Origin: Intestinimonas butyriciproducens
GTDB taxonomy: Bacteria; Bacillota; Clostridia; Oscillospirales; Oscillospiraceae
Direction: 5' to 3'
DNA length: 64,000 bases
Assembly (NCBI RefSeq): GCF_004154955.1
Contig: NZ_CP011524.1
Span: 248,001 to 312,000, forward strand
Both the position numbers and the translations under genes were made by a program. Shown here piece by piece: positions 48,261 through 56,461 of the stretch (position 1 is the stretch's first letter; the number at the start of each line of letters is the position of its first letter). The notes beneath the pieces are model-generated. The model was not told where the DNA came from. It saw only the letters and a program-made list of their open reading frames with translations, and did not search any database.

Positions 48261-49004
48261 GTGTCTGAAAAGGAAGGTGCCAGAGGTATCAAATTACATT
48301 TCGATTTTCACTTTCACTCCTGCCTCTCCCCCTGTGGGGACGAGGCTATGACGCCTGCCACCATCGCCGGCATGTGCAAGCTCTCCGGGCTGGACGCCGC
48401 GGCCCTCACCGACCACAATACCTGCGGCAATTGCGCCGCCTTTTGCCAAGCCGCCGAGGCTTACGGGCTGCTGGCCCTGCCGGGCATGGAGCTGTGCACG
48501 CGGGAGGAGGTCCATATAGTGTGTGTATTCCCGGACCTGGAGCGGGCCGGCGCCTTCCAGGAGGAGGTGTACCGCAGCCTGGGGGAGGCCCGCAACGACC
48601 CGGCTATTTTCGGCCGTCAGCTCTATCTGGACACCGACGACCGTGTGCTGGGCGAGGAGTCCCGGCTGCTGGCGGGGGCGACCGCCATCGGCGTCTACGA
48701 GGTGCCCGCCCTGGTGGAGCGGTACGGCGGGGCGGCCTGGCCCGCCCATATCGACCGGCCGTCCTTCTCGCTCCTGTCCAATCTGGGCCTGTGGGACCCG
48801 GGACTGGGCTTTTCCCTGGCCGAGGTGTCCCGGAACTGCCCCCCTGACTTTATGCCGGGCAGGCGGGACCTGCGGGGCGTGCCTACCATCACGGGCTGTG
48901 ACGCCCACTATCTGGAGCAGATCTCAGATACCGGCCAGTTTATGGAGGTCCCCGCCCGGTCCCGGGAGGCGGTGCTGGCCTGGCTGCGCCGGGGCGGCGC
49001 GTGA
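48261..49004 (+). CDS. PHP-domain phosphoesterase-like protein
   Basis: 247 residues from GTG 48261. Metal-binding motifs FDFHFHSCLSPCGDE, LTDHNTCGN, GMELCTREEVHIVC, WPAHIDRPSFSLL and ITGCDAHYLEQ supply the nine ligands expected of a PHP trinuclear site. Substrate unknown; PHP genes of this kind close the clostridial hydrogenase accessory cluster. An intrinsic terminator follows 78 bases later, separating this unit from the HydABC operon. Confidence 0.88.
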   Translation: MSEKEGARGIKLHFDFHFHSCLSPCGDEAMTPATIAGMCKLSGLDAAALTDHNTCGNCAAFCQAAEAYGLLALPGMELCTREEVHIVCVFPDLERAGAFQEEVYRSLGEARNDPAIFGRQLYLDTDDRVLGEESRLLAGATAIGVYEVPALVERYGGAAWPAHIDRPSFSLLSNLGLWDPGLGFSLAEVSRNCPPDFMPGRRDLRGVPTITGCDAHYLEQISDTGQFMEVPARSREAVLAWLRRGGA

Positions 49005-49082
49005 AAGAGCCGGCAGCGCAGCCCGAAAGGCCCGGCCCCGCTTGACGGTCCCCGTCCGGAACAGGGAAAGTCACGGTAAACG

Positions 49083-49113
49083 GATGCACTCAGAGATGGG
49101 TGCATCTTTTTTT
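49083..49113 (+). terminator. Terminator of the accessory unit
   Basis: GATGCAC (49083-49089) and GTGCATC (49100-49106), followed by seven Ts. Confidence 0.85.
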
Positions 49114-49231
49114 GCCGGTGACACGGGAAACGGAGCGTATTTTAACTGGAATATTTTGAAGGAGAGCGGTGCTGCCTCAGGGGCAAAGACCAGTCGGCAG
49201 AGGGGCCCGGCGGCCCGGCCGGCCGGAGAAA

Positions 49232-49249
49232 GACAAAATAAAATTTGTC
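49232..49249. promoter_or_regulatory. Palindrome upstream of the hydrogenase promoter
   Basis: GACAAA-ATAAAA-TTTGTC, a perfect 6-base dyad in an AT island, 27 bases upstream of the -35. It is placed like an activator site. It does not match the Rex consensus closely. Confidence 0.45.
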
Positions 49250-49276
49250 CGGAGTTCAATTTACCTAAAAAAAGAG

Positions 49277-49305
49277 TTGAGCCTTGGAGGATTCTGCATT
49301 ACAAT
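49277..49305 (+). promoter_or_regulatory. hydCBA operon promoter
   Basis: TTGAGC (49277-49282), 17-base spacer, TACAAT (49300-49305). The leader to ATG 49453 is about 140 bases with no gene in it. Confidence 0.75.
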
Positions 49306-49452
49306 ATAAAAGATTGAATCAACCGACATGTGGTGGGTTCATGGGAAAACGCCGGCCAGAACGGGCACACGAGGGACCGGAAACGGGGCGCGATTTGGGA
49401 TGGGAGCCCCGGAAGGGCCGGCCGGTATCGGGACAAAAGGAGGAACGCGAAT

Positions 49453-49947
49453 ATGCCAAATGTGAAAACCGTAGTCCCCTACGCTGGGACGGAGGAGCAG
49501 GAGGAGCGCCTGCGGGAGGTCATCCGGACGCACAAGGGACAGCCCGGCGCTACCATGCCGGTGCTTCAGGCGGCGCAGGAGATTTTCGGCTACCTGCCCG
49601 AGGAGGTCCAGATCATGGTGGCGGAAGGGTTGGACATCCCCCTCACCGAGGTCTACGGGGTGGCCTCGTTTTACGCCCAGTTTACGCTCAACCCCAAGGG
49701 GAAGTATCAGATCAGTCTGTGCCTGGGCACGGCCTGCTACGTAAAGGGCGCCTCCGATATTTTGGAAGCGGTCCAGCAGCGCCTAGGTATCAAGCCCGGC
49801 TCCATCACGCCGGACGGAAAGTTCTCTCTGGACGCCTGCCGCTGTATCGGCGCCTGCGGCCTGGCCCCTGTTATGATGATCAACAACGATGTGTACGGCC
49901 GCCTTACGGTGGATCAGGTGGGGAGTATTCTGGATAAGTATGAATAA
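49453..49947 (+). CDS. hydC: NuoE-like [2Fe-2S] subunit of NAD-linked [FeFe] hydrogenase
   Basis: 164 residues from ATG 49453 (AAAAGGAGG upstream; the frame is open further upstream without homology). Thioredoxin-like [2Fe-2S] fold with the four Cys in CLGTACYVKGA and CRCIGACGLAP, preceded by ATMPVLQAAQEIFGYLPEEV and YGVASFYAQF, as in NuoE/HndA/HydC. It carries electrons between the NADH site of HydB and the rest of the complex. The stop codon TAA is the first three bases of a repeat element. Confidence 0.95.
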   Translation: MPNVKTVVPYAGTEEQEERLREVIRTHKGQPGATMPVLQAAQEIFGYLPEEVQIMVAEGLDIPLTEVYGVASFYAQFTLNPKGKYQISLCLGTACYVKGASDILEAVQQRLGIKPGSITPDGKFSLDACRCIGACGLAPVMMINNDVYGRLTVDQVGSILDKYE

Positions 49948-50095
49948 GAAGCGCGGAGGATAGACGCGCCGGGGAGATAAGACGGCATGGAGGCGAAAAA
50001 ACAGGCCGGGCAAGGCCCGGCGGCATTTTTCGCGGAATGACGGCTTACCTTCCCGGCAACGCGTCCAATCCGCAGCGTGACAAACCGAAGCGCAA
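49945..50095 (+). repeat. Intergenic repeat family, copy C, inside the hydrogenase operon
   Basis: 151 bp starting on the hydC stop codon: TAAGAAGCGCGGAGGATAGA and CGCGCCG; it ends CCGCAGCGTGACAAACCGAAG. It carries a GCCGGGCAAGGCCCGGC hairpin (about 50006-50022). It lies between hydC and the HATPase gene, so it is transcribed in the operon mRNA. Confidence 0.7.
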
Positions 50096-50129
50096 GGACG
50101 AGCCGGACCACAGGGGGAGGGGAAGAGAT

Positions 50130-50720
50130 ATGAAGGAGCTCTCGCTCCACATGCTGGATATCGCCCAAAATTCCATTGCCGCCGGCGCCGGACACATGGA
50201 CCTGGCGGTGGAGGAAACGGGCGGGCGCATCATCCTCACCGCGGCGGACGACGGGCGCGGCATGCCGCCCGAGCTCCTGGCCACCGTCGCCGACCCATTC
50301 ACCACCACCCGCACCACCCGAAAGGTGGGGCTGGGCCTGCCCCTTCTGCGTATGGCGGCCGAGATGACCGGTGGACATATGGACATAGAGAGCACCCTGG
50401 GCGTGGGGACCACCGTCACCGCCGTTTTCCACGCCGGGCACATCGACTGTCCGCCCCTGGGAGATGTGGCCGCCACCATATCCCTGCTGGCCCAGGGCCT
50501 GCCGGAGCATATGGATTTTACTTACATCCACAGGACCCGGCGGGGAGAGTTCCGCTTTGACACGGCGGAGATCCGCTCTATACTGGGGCCGGAGGTGCCT
50601 CTCTCGGAGCCGGAGGTGGCCCGGTGGGTGAAGGAATATGTGGAAGAAGGAGAAACGCGTGTGCGGTGTGCACACGGCGAGGAAAAGAGAACACAGGACA
50701 TTGGGGGAGTGAAGTCATGA
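50130..50720 (+). CDS. Small HATPase in the hydrogenase operon
   Basis: 196 residues from ATG 50130 (GGGGAGGGGAAGAG upstream). N-terminal GHKL ATPase: LHMLDIAQNSIAAGAGHMDL (N box), AADDGRGMPPELL (G1), FTTTRTTRKVGLGLPLLRMA (G2) and ESTLGVGTTVTAVF. The C-terminal 70 residues are a separate small domain. The N-terminal Ser/Asn arrangement is that of ATPases found beside HndABCD-type genes. It has no His phosphoacceptor, so a regulatory or redox-signalling role is inferred. ATGA overlap with the next gene. Confidence 0.85.
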   Translation: MKELSLHMLDIAQNSIAAGAGHMDLAVEETGGRIILTAADDGRGMPPELLATVADPFTTTRTTRKVGLGLPLLRMAAEMTGGHMDIESTLGVGTTVTAVFHAGHIDCPPLGDVAATISLLAQGLPEHMDFTYIHRTRRGEFRFDTAEIRSILGPEVPLSEPEVARWVKEYVEEGETRVRCAHGEEKRTQDIGGVKS

Positions 50721-51085
50721 AAAGTTTGGAAGAACTCAGAGCCATCCGCGAAAGGATGCAGAAACAGATCGACCTGCGGGAAAACAGCGAGGATAATATC
50801 CGCGTCGTGGTAGGCATGGCCACCTGCGGCATCGCCGCCGGGGCGCGGCCCGTGCTGACCGCCTTCCTGGAGGAGGTGGCCAAACGGGAGCTCAAGAACG
50901 TCACCGTGACCCAGACCGGCTGCATCGGCGTGTGCCGCCTGGAGCCCATCGCCGAGGTATACGTGCCCGGCGAGGAGAAGGTCACCTATGTGAAGCTGAC
51001 CCCGGAGATGGTGCCCCGCATCGTCTCCGAGCACCTGGTCAACCACAACCCCGTGGCCGAGTACACCATCGGCGCGGCGGAGTAA
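50717..51085 (+). CDS. (2Fe-2S) ferredoxin domain protein, HndB-like
   Basis: 122 residues. Thioredoxin-like [2Fe-2S] ferredoxin with MATCGIAAGARPVLTAFLEE and TQTGCIGVCRLEPIAEV; only three Cys (CG, CIGVC) are obvious, the first motif having a single Cys where four-Cys relatives have two. Corresponds in position and size to HndB of the tetrameric NADP-linked hydrogenase of Desulfovibrio. Translation is coupled to the HATPase gene by ATGA. Probably a small extra electron-transfer or structural subunit. Confidence 0.85.
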   Translation: MKSLEELRAIRERMQKQIDLRENSEDNIRVVVGMATCGIAAGARPVLTAFLEEVAKRELKNVTVTQTGCIGVCRLEPIAEVYVPGEEKVTYVKLTPEMVPRIVSEHLVNHNPVAEYTIGAAE

Positions 51086-51100
51086 GGGGAGGAGTTACAG

Positions 51101-52900
51101 ATGAATTTTGTCCGTTCCCATATCCTGGTCTGCACCGGCACCGGCTGCTCTTCCTCCAACAGTCCCAAGATCATTGAGGCCTTTGAGCGGGAGCTGAAGG
51201 CCCAGGGCATGGAGCAGGAGGCACGGGTGGTCAAGACCGGCTGTTTTGGACTGTGCGCCATGGGCCCGGTGGTCCTCGTCTATCCCGAGGGGGCTTTTTA
51301 CACCCACGTGACCCCGGACGACGCGGCGGAGATCGTCTCCGAGCACATCGTCAAGGGCCGCATCGTCCAGCGGCTGCTGCACAAGGAGGGGGACACCGCC
51401 GAAAAGGTGACCAGTCTCTCCGACACCAAGTTCTATAAGAATCAGTTCCGCATCGCACTGCGCAACTGCGGCGTCATCAACCCCGAGAACATCGACGAGT
51501 ACATCGGCACCGGCGGGTATGAGGCCCTGGGCCGCGCCCTCACCCAGCAGACCCCCCAGCAGGTCATCGACGCCATCCTGGCCTCCGGGCTCCGGGGCCG
51601 CGGCGGCGCGGGCTTCCCCACCGGGCGCAAGTGGCAGATGACCCACGACGCGGTGAGCCCCGACGGGGTGAAATTCGTCTGCTGCAACGCCGACGAGGGC
51701 GATCCGGGCGCGTTCATGGACCGCTCCGTGCTGGAGGGCGACCCCCACAGCGTCATCGAGGCCATGACCATCGCCGGCTACGCCATCGGCGCCCACCAGG
51801 GCTACATCTATGTCCGCGCCGAGTATCCCATCGCCGTCCACCGCCTTCAGGTGGCCATCGGGCAGGCCAAGGAGTACGGCCTGCTGGGGGAGAACATCTT
51901 TGACACCGGCTTCAGCTTCGACCTGGAGCTGCGCCTGGGCGCCGGCGCCTTCGTCTGCGGCGAGGAGACCGCCCTCATGACCAGCATCGAGGGCAAGCGG
52001 GGCGAGCCCCATCCCCGTCCGCCCTTCCCCGCCAACAAGGGCCTCTTTGAGCGCCCCACCCTCCTCAACAACGTGGAGACTTACGCCAATATCACTTGGA
52101 TTCTCAACAATGGCCCGGACAAATTCGCCGCCATCGGCACCAAGGGATCCACCGGCACCAAGGTATTCGCCCTGGGCGGGAAGATCGCCAACACGGGCCT
52201 TGTGGAGATCCCCATGGGCACCCCCCTGCGCACCGTCATCGAGGACATCGGCGGCGGCTGTCCCAACGGGAAAAAGTTTAAGGCCGCCCAGACCGGCGGC
52301 CCCTCCGGCGGATGCATCCCCGCCTCCCTCATCGACACCCCCATGGATTACGACTCCCTGGGGGCCATCGGCTCCATGATGGGTTCCGGCGGGCTCATCG
52401 TCATGGATGAGGACAACTGCATGGTGGATATCGCCAAGTTTTTCCTGGAGTTCATCATCGACGAGTCCTGCGGCAAGTGTTCCCCCTGCCGCATCGGCAC
52501 CAAGCGGCTCTACGACCTGCTGACCAAGATCACCGAGGGCAACGGCACTCTGGAGGACCTCACCACCATCGAGGAGCTGTGCGAGCACATCAAGCAGTCC
52601 GCCCTGTGCGGCCTGGGGCAGACGGCCCCCAACCCTGTGCTCAGCACCCTGCACCACTTCCGGGACGAGTACATCGCCCATGTGGTGGAGAAGCGCTGTC
52701 CCGCCGGAGTGTGCAAGAACCTCCTCCACTTTGTCATCGATCCGGGCAAGTGCAAGGGCTGCACCCTCTGCGCCAAGAACTGCCCGGCCAACGCCATCAT
52801 GGGCGCGGTGAAGGCCCCCCACGTCATCGACCCCAATAAGTGCATCAAGTGCGGCGCGTGCATGGACAACTGCCGCTTTGGCGCCATTTCCAAGCATTAA
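51101..52900 (+). CDS. hydB: NuoF-like NADH-binding subunit of [FeFe] hydrogenase
   Basis: 599 residues with all expected modules: N-terminal [2Fe-2S] domain (CTGTGCSSS and CFGLCAMGP), FMN/NADH site (GLRGRGGAGFPTGRKW, CNADEGDPGAFMDR), SLBB region, the [4Fe-4S] site (ESCGKCSPCRIGTKR with a distal C in CGLGQ), and a C-terminal 2x[4Fe-4S] ferredoxin domain (CKGCTLCAKNCP, CIKCGACMDNC). In HydABC-type enzymes this subunit oxidises or reduces NAD and is implicated in flavin-based bifurcation with ferredoxin. Lies 15 bases after the HndB-like gene and 15 before hydA. Confidence 0.96.
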   Translation: MNFVRSHILVCTGTGCSSSNSPKIIEAFERELKAQGMEQEARVVKTGCFGLCAMGPVVLVYPEGAFYTHVTPDDAAEIVSEHIVKGRIVQRLLHKEGDTAEKVTSLSDTKFYKNQFRIALRNCGVINPENIDEYIGTGGYEALGRALTQQTPQQVIDAILASGLRGRGGAGFPTGRKWQMTHDAVSPDGVKFVCCNADEGDPGAFMDRSVLEGDPHSVIEAMTIAGYAIGAHQGYIYVRAEYPIAVHRLQVAIGQAKEYGLLGENIFDTGFSFDLELRLGAGAFVCGEETALMTSIEGKRGEPHPRPPFPANKGLFERPTLLNNVETYANITWILNNGPDKFAAIGTKGSTGTKVFALGGKIANTGLVEIPMGTPLRTVIEDIGGGCPNGKKFKAAQTGGPSGGCIPASLIDTPMDYDSLGAIGSMMGSGGLIVMDEDNCMVDIAKFFLEFIIDESCGKCSPCRIGTKRLYDLLTKITEGNGTLEDLTTIEELCEHIKQSALCGLGQTAPNPVLSTLHHFRDEYIAHVVEKRCPAGVCKNLLHFVIDPGKCKGCTLCAKNCPANAIMGAVKAPHVIDPNKCIKCGACMDNCRFGAISKH

Positions 52901-52915
52901 GGAGGGGAGAAGAAG

Positions 52916-54682
52916 ATGGAACAGAAAATGGTAACCCTGAAAATCAACGACATCCCGGTGACCGTCCCCGAGGGGACCACCGTCCTGGAGGCGGCCCGCA
53001 ACGCCGGCATTAAGATCCCTTCCCTCTGCTTCCTCAAGGGGGTCAATGAGATCGGCGCCTGCCGCATTTGCGTGGTGGAGGTGAAGGGGGCCAAGAGCCT
53101 GGTGGCCTCCTGCGTCTATCCTGTGAGCGAGGGCATGGAGGTCCAGACCAACACCGAGCGGGTGCGCCACTCCCGTCAGCTCACCCTGGAGCTCATCCTG
53201 TCCAACCACCGCATGGACTGCCTCACCTGCGCCCGGAACGCCCACTGTGAACTGCGGGAGCTGGCCGCCGAGCTGGGCATCGACGCTGTGCGCTACGCCA
53301 ACGACGAGCTGCTGCCCCGGATCGAGGATTCCGCCCCACACTTGGTCCGGGACAACTCCAAGTGCGTCCTGTGCCGCCGCTGCACCGCCGTGTGCCGCAA
53401 ATATCAGGAGGTGGGGGTCATCGGCCCCAATGACCGGGGCTTTTCCACCCACATCGGCTGCGCCTTCGACCGGGACCTCTCCGAGGTGGACTGCGTCTCC
53501 TGCGGCCAGTGCATCGTGGCCTGCCCCACTGGCGCCCTCTCCGAGAAGGACGATACCGCGAAGGTCTGGGCCGCCCTCAACGACCCCGCCAAGCACGTGG
53601 TGGTAGGCCCCGCCCCCTCCGTCCGGGTGACCCTGGGCGAGTGCTTCAAAATGCCCATCGGAACCAACGTGGAGGGCAAGATGGTCTCCGCCCTCCGCCG
53701 CCTGGGCTTCGACAAGGTCTTTGACGTGGACAACGCCGCCGACTTCACCATTATGGAGGAGGGCACGGAGTTTCTGGCGCGCATGAAGGAGGGGGGCGTC
53801 CTGCCCATGATCACCTCCTGCTCCCCCGGCTGGATCCGCTACTGTGAGCAGCACTACCCTGACATGCTGCCCAATCTCTCCACCTGCAAGTCCCCCCAGC
53901 AGATGTTCGGCGCCCTGGTGAAGAGCTACTATGCCGAGAAGGCGGGCATCGACCCCAAGGATATCGTGGTGGTCTCCGTCATGCCTTGCACCGCCAAGAA
54001 ATATGAGGTCCAGCGGGAGGAGCAACGCATGGCCAACGGCTGTATGCCTGTGGACATCTCCATCACCACCCGGGAGCTTGCCCGCATGATCCAGCGGGCG
54101 GGCATCCTCTTCGACCACCTGCCCGAGGGGCAGTTCGATCCCATGCTGGGCCTGAGCACCGGCGCCTCCGTGATTTTCGGCGCGTCCGGCGGCGTGATGG
54201 AGGCCGCCCTGCGTACTGTGGTGGAGGTGGTCACCGGCGGCGAGATGAAGCCCCTGGAGTTCCACGAGGTCCGCGGTATGGAGGGCATCAAGGAGGCGGT
54301 TTACGAGCTGCCCGGCAGGACCGTCCGGGTCTGCGCGGCCTCCGGCCTCCACAACGCCAAAACAGTACTGGACGGCGTGAAAAACGGCACCTTGCACTAC
54401 GATTTCATCGAGTTCATGGCCTGCCCCGGCGGCTGCATCAACGGCGGCGGACAGCCCCTCCAGAGCGCGGAGGTCCGCTCCTTCACCGACATCAAGGCGC
54501 TGCGGGCCGCCGCCCTCTACCGGCAGGACGAGGCCATGCCCATCCGCAAGAGCCATGAGAACCCGGTGCTCCAGGCCGTCTATCAGGATTACCTGGGTGA
54601 GCCCGGCGGCCACAGAGCCCACGAGCTGCTCCATTGCACCTATGTGCCCCAGAAGCGCTACCGTACCGAGAACAAATTCTAA
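52916..54682 (+). CDS. hydA: Catalytic subunit of NAD-linked [FeFe] hydrogenase (M3 type)
   Basis: 588 residues: N-terminal [2Fe-2S] (CFLKGVNEIGACRIC), His-Cys [4Fe-4S] (HRMDCLTCARNAHC), two [4Fe-4S] (CVLCRRCTAVC, CVSCGQCIVACP), the H-domain, and a C-terminal small-subunit helix (YQDYLGEPGGHRAHELLH). H-cluster motifs: L1 TSCSPGW (C302, S303), L2 VMPCTAKKYE (C358), L3 EFMACPGGCINGGGQP (C503, C507). L1 has Ser at the second Cys of the TSCCPxW consensus, a variant I believe is common in trimeric enzymes. It evolves or oxidises H2. A hairpin terminator follows; no maturase genes (hydEFG) are in the window. Confidence 0.96.
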   Translation: MEQKMVTLKINDIPVTVPEGTTVLEAARNAGIKIPSLCFLKGVNEIGACRICVVEVKGAKSLVASCVYPVSEGMEVQTNTERVRHSRQLTLELILSNHRMDCLTCARNAHCELRELAAELGIDAVRYANDELLPRIEDSAPHLVRDNSKCVLCRRCTAVCRKYQEVGVIGPNDRGFSTHIGCAFDRDLSEVDCVSCGQCIVACPTGALSEKDDTAKVWAALNDPAKHVVVGPAPSVRVTLGECFKMPIGTNVEGKMVSALRRLGFDKVFDVDNAADFTIMEEGTEFLARMKEGGVLPMITSCSPGWIRYCEQHYPDMLPNLSTCKSPQQMFGALVKSYYAEKAGIDPKDIVVVSVMPCTAKKYEVQREEQRMANGCMPVDISITTRELARMIQRAGILFDHLPEGQFDPMLGLSTGASVIFGASGGVMEAALRTVVEVVTGGEMKPLEFHEVRGMEGIKEAVYELPGRTVRVCAASGLHNAKTVLDGVKNGTLHYDFIEFMACPGGCINGGGQPLQSAEVRSFTDIKALRAAALYRQDEAMPIRKSHENPVLQAVYQDYLGEPGGHRAHELLHCTYVPQKRYRTENKF

Positions 54683-54703
54683 GAAGAACCCAGGCGGGAA
54701 AAG

Positions 54704-54744
54704 AAAGGGCCCTGCGCACCGCGGAAGCGGCGCGCAGGGCCTTT
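54704..54744 (+). terminator. hydCBA operon terminator
   Basis: AAAGGGCCCTGCGC (54704-54717) and GCGCAGGGCCTTT (54732-54744), one bulge, short T run. Confidence 0.7.
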
Positions 54745-54793
54745 CGCTTGCGCTGAAGAAGGGAGGGGCCGTGGAAAAGCGGGAAGGGGACGA

Positions 54794-55558
54794 TTACGGC
54801 CTTTGCTTGAGCGGGGCGGCAAGAATGGCCTCCCTCCGCGCCGGCAGACCGTCTCCCACCAGCGCGGAGAGAAGGGCCGCCGTGCCCAGCCGGTCGATGG
54901 CCGCGCCCAGGCGCTCCCTCTGAAAGGCGTTTTCCCGGAACCACAGCAGGGTCTTTTCCAGAAGGGGAAGGATCTCCTCCTGTTCCACCAGCCTGGGCAG
55001 CGGGTCGCCCACCCGGGTGTGCCGGCCCCAGGTGCCGCCCACGTAGATCTGGTAGCGCACGCCCTCGGGCGTGCGGCGGCCCTCTATGCCGAAGTCATTG
55101 AGGCTGGGCTTGATACAGCTGTTGGGGCAGCCGCCCACGGCGATTTTGAACTTGTGGGGCAGGGCCACCTTGTCCCAGCCCAGATAGTACCGCTGGTGGA
55201 TTTCGCGGCCCAGGGCCTGGGTGTCGTAACTGCCGAATACGCAGGTGGTTCCCTTGCAGGCCGTCACGGGGCGGACCTTGGCGCCTGTGCCGCCGAAGCG
55301 CAGCCCCAGGGCCTCACCGAAGGCGATCGCCTGGTCGATCTGTTCATAGGGGATACCTACGATCTCCAGCGTCATACGGGTGGTGGGGGCCACTTTCCCG
55401 TTGCCGAACCGGGCGGCAAGCTCCGCCGCTGCGGCGAGTTCTTCAACGGTGAACACCCCACCGGCCGGGACGATCCGTCCGGAAAAGAGCTCCGTGCCGC
55501 GGTTGCGCAAAAAGCCAAGGGCCTTTACCCTGGCGATGTCTGTCTGTGTCAGTGCCAT
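54794..55558 (-). CDS. Siroheme/[4Fe-4S] nitrite-sulfite reductase family protein, short form
   Basis: 254 residues. A ferredoxin-like half domain (VEELAAAAELAARFGNGKVA, TTRMTLEIVGIPYEQIDQAI) followed by the siroheme-4Fe4S motif ACKGTTCVFGS and GGCPNSCIKPSLND (C-x5-C and C-x3-C). It is about half the length of assimilatory sulfite or nitrite reductases, resembling the small clostridial single-subunit proteins whose reaction is unproven. The C-terminal 50 residues (helical, Arg/Leu-rich) are extra. Single gene, AT-poor, with no clear partner. Confidence 0.85.
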   Translation of the reverse strand: MALTQTDIARVKALGFLRNRGTELFSGRIVPAGGVFTVEELAAAAELAARFGNGKVAPTTRMTLEIVGIPYEQIDQAIAFGEALGLRFGGTGAKVRPVTACKGTTCVFGSYDTQALGREIHQRYYLGWDKVALPHKFKIAVGGCPNSCIKPSLNDFGIEGRRTPEGVRYQIYVGGTWGRHTRVGDPLPRLVEQEEILPLLEKTLLWFRENAFQRERLGAAIDRLGTAALLSALVGDGLPARREAILAAPLKQRP

Positions 55559-55684
55559 ATCACTCTGGTCTCCATTTCCTGTGTAGCATTTCCCGCCGTG
55601 CCTGTGCCGGAGGCGCGCACTATTATAGGACAGATCTTTCCCGCTGGCAAGGGGGCGCGTCGGAGGGCATGCGAGAGGGCGGGC

Positions 55685-56236
55685 TCATTGGTCCGGGGCG
55701 GGGGAGGACGCGCGCCTGTCCCGCAGCCGCTTGAGAACGGGAGAACAGAGAACGGCTGTTCCGGCGAGGAGGAGTGCCCCACAGAGCGCAAACAGCCACT
55801 CGAGATGATTTGTTTTCAAAAACCCCCAGAGGCCGGTATAAACCCGCGTCCATTCCACACCAGCCGGAGAGATGGAATAGACGCAGGGGAATACCGAACT
55901 GAGGATCCCCAGAAGGAGCATGCCGAGCAGGGAGACGCCGACGGCGCAGACTCCGGCGGCCGTGCGGAGAACGGCCCAGGAGGCGGGACGGCGCGCCTGG
56001 CCGGAGGGGCGGCCGGCCCATGTGGCGTCGCTGCTTTCAAAGGCATCGTCCAGAAGATAGTCCGCGGAGACCGCGAACAGCTTGCTCAGACGCAGAATGT
56101 TCACCGCGTCAGGGACGGCGCTGCCGGATTCCCACTTCGAGAGCGCCTGCCTGGATACGCCGATCTGCTCGGCCAGCCGTTCCTGTGTCCAACCCTTTTC
56201 TTTTCTGAGACGGTATAGCTTTTCACCCAAGGTCAT
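55685..56236 (-). CDS. Xre regulator with two C-terminal membrane helices
   Basis: 183 residues. HTH_3 at 1-62 (LRKEKGWTQERLAEQIGVSR, QALSKWESGSAVPD, LFAVSADYLLDD), a basic linker, and two transmembrane helices (about 92-115 and 142-165). Membrane-tethered Xre proteins of this architecture are common in clostridia and may read membrane signals. Start ATG 56236. Divergent from punA with a 225-base gap; no adjacent target gene is obvious. Confidence 0.85.
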   Translation of the reverse strand: MTLGEKLYRLRKEKGWTQERLAEQIGVSRQALSKWESGSAVPDAVNILRLSKLFAVSADYLLDDAFESSDATWAGRPSGQARRPASWAVLRTAAGVCAVGVSLLGMLLLGILSSVFPCVYSISPAGVEWTRVYTGLWGFLKTNHLEWLFALCGALLLAGTAVLCSPVLKRLRDRRASSPAPDQ

Positions 56237-56386
56237 CCTAAATTCCTCCTGTGCCGGATTTTACCTGCTCATTCTATCACGGGGACCGGAGCGGGTCAAT
56301 CAAGCAGGGGCGGCAGATGTGCAACGAAACGTGACATTGAGGGAAACGGAGGGCGGGGGCCGTTTTTTCGCGTTCCGGCGCTTTCC

Positions 56387-56415
56387 TTGCTTTTTTTCCA
56401 TGCCTGGTGTAAAAT
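56387..56415 (+). promoter_or_regulatory. Promoter of the purine salvage operon
   Basis: TTGCTT (56387-56392), 17-base spacer, TAAAAT (56410-56415), 47 bases before ATG 56462. Confidence 0.75.
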
Positions 56416-56461
56416 GCCTGTGACTGACCAAAGCTAGTATGGATCAAGGAGGGCTTTTATC

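Noticed and set aside
49232-49249. Rex operator
   Set aside because: GACAAA-N6-TTTGTC differs from the Rex consensus TTGTTAANNNNTTAACAA in both sequence and spacing.
51095-54634. 1179-residue open frame on the minus strand
   Set aside because: It is the antisense of hydB and hydA, open because of high GC codon bias; it has His/Gly/Ala-rich low-complexity translation and no homology.
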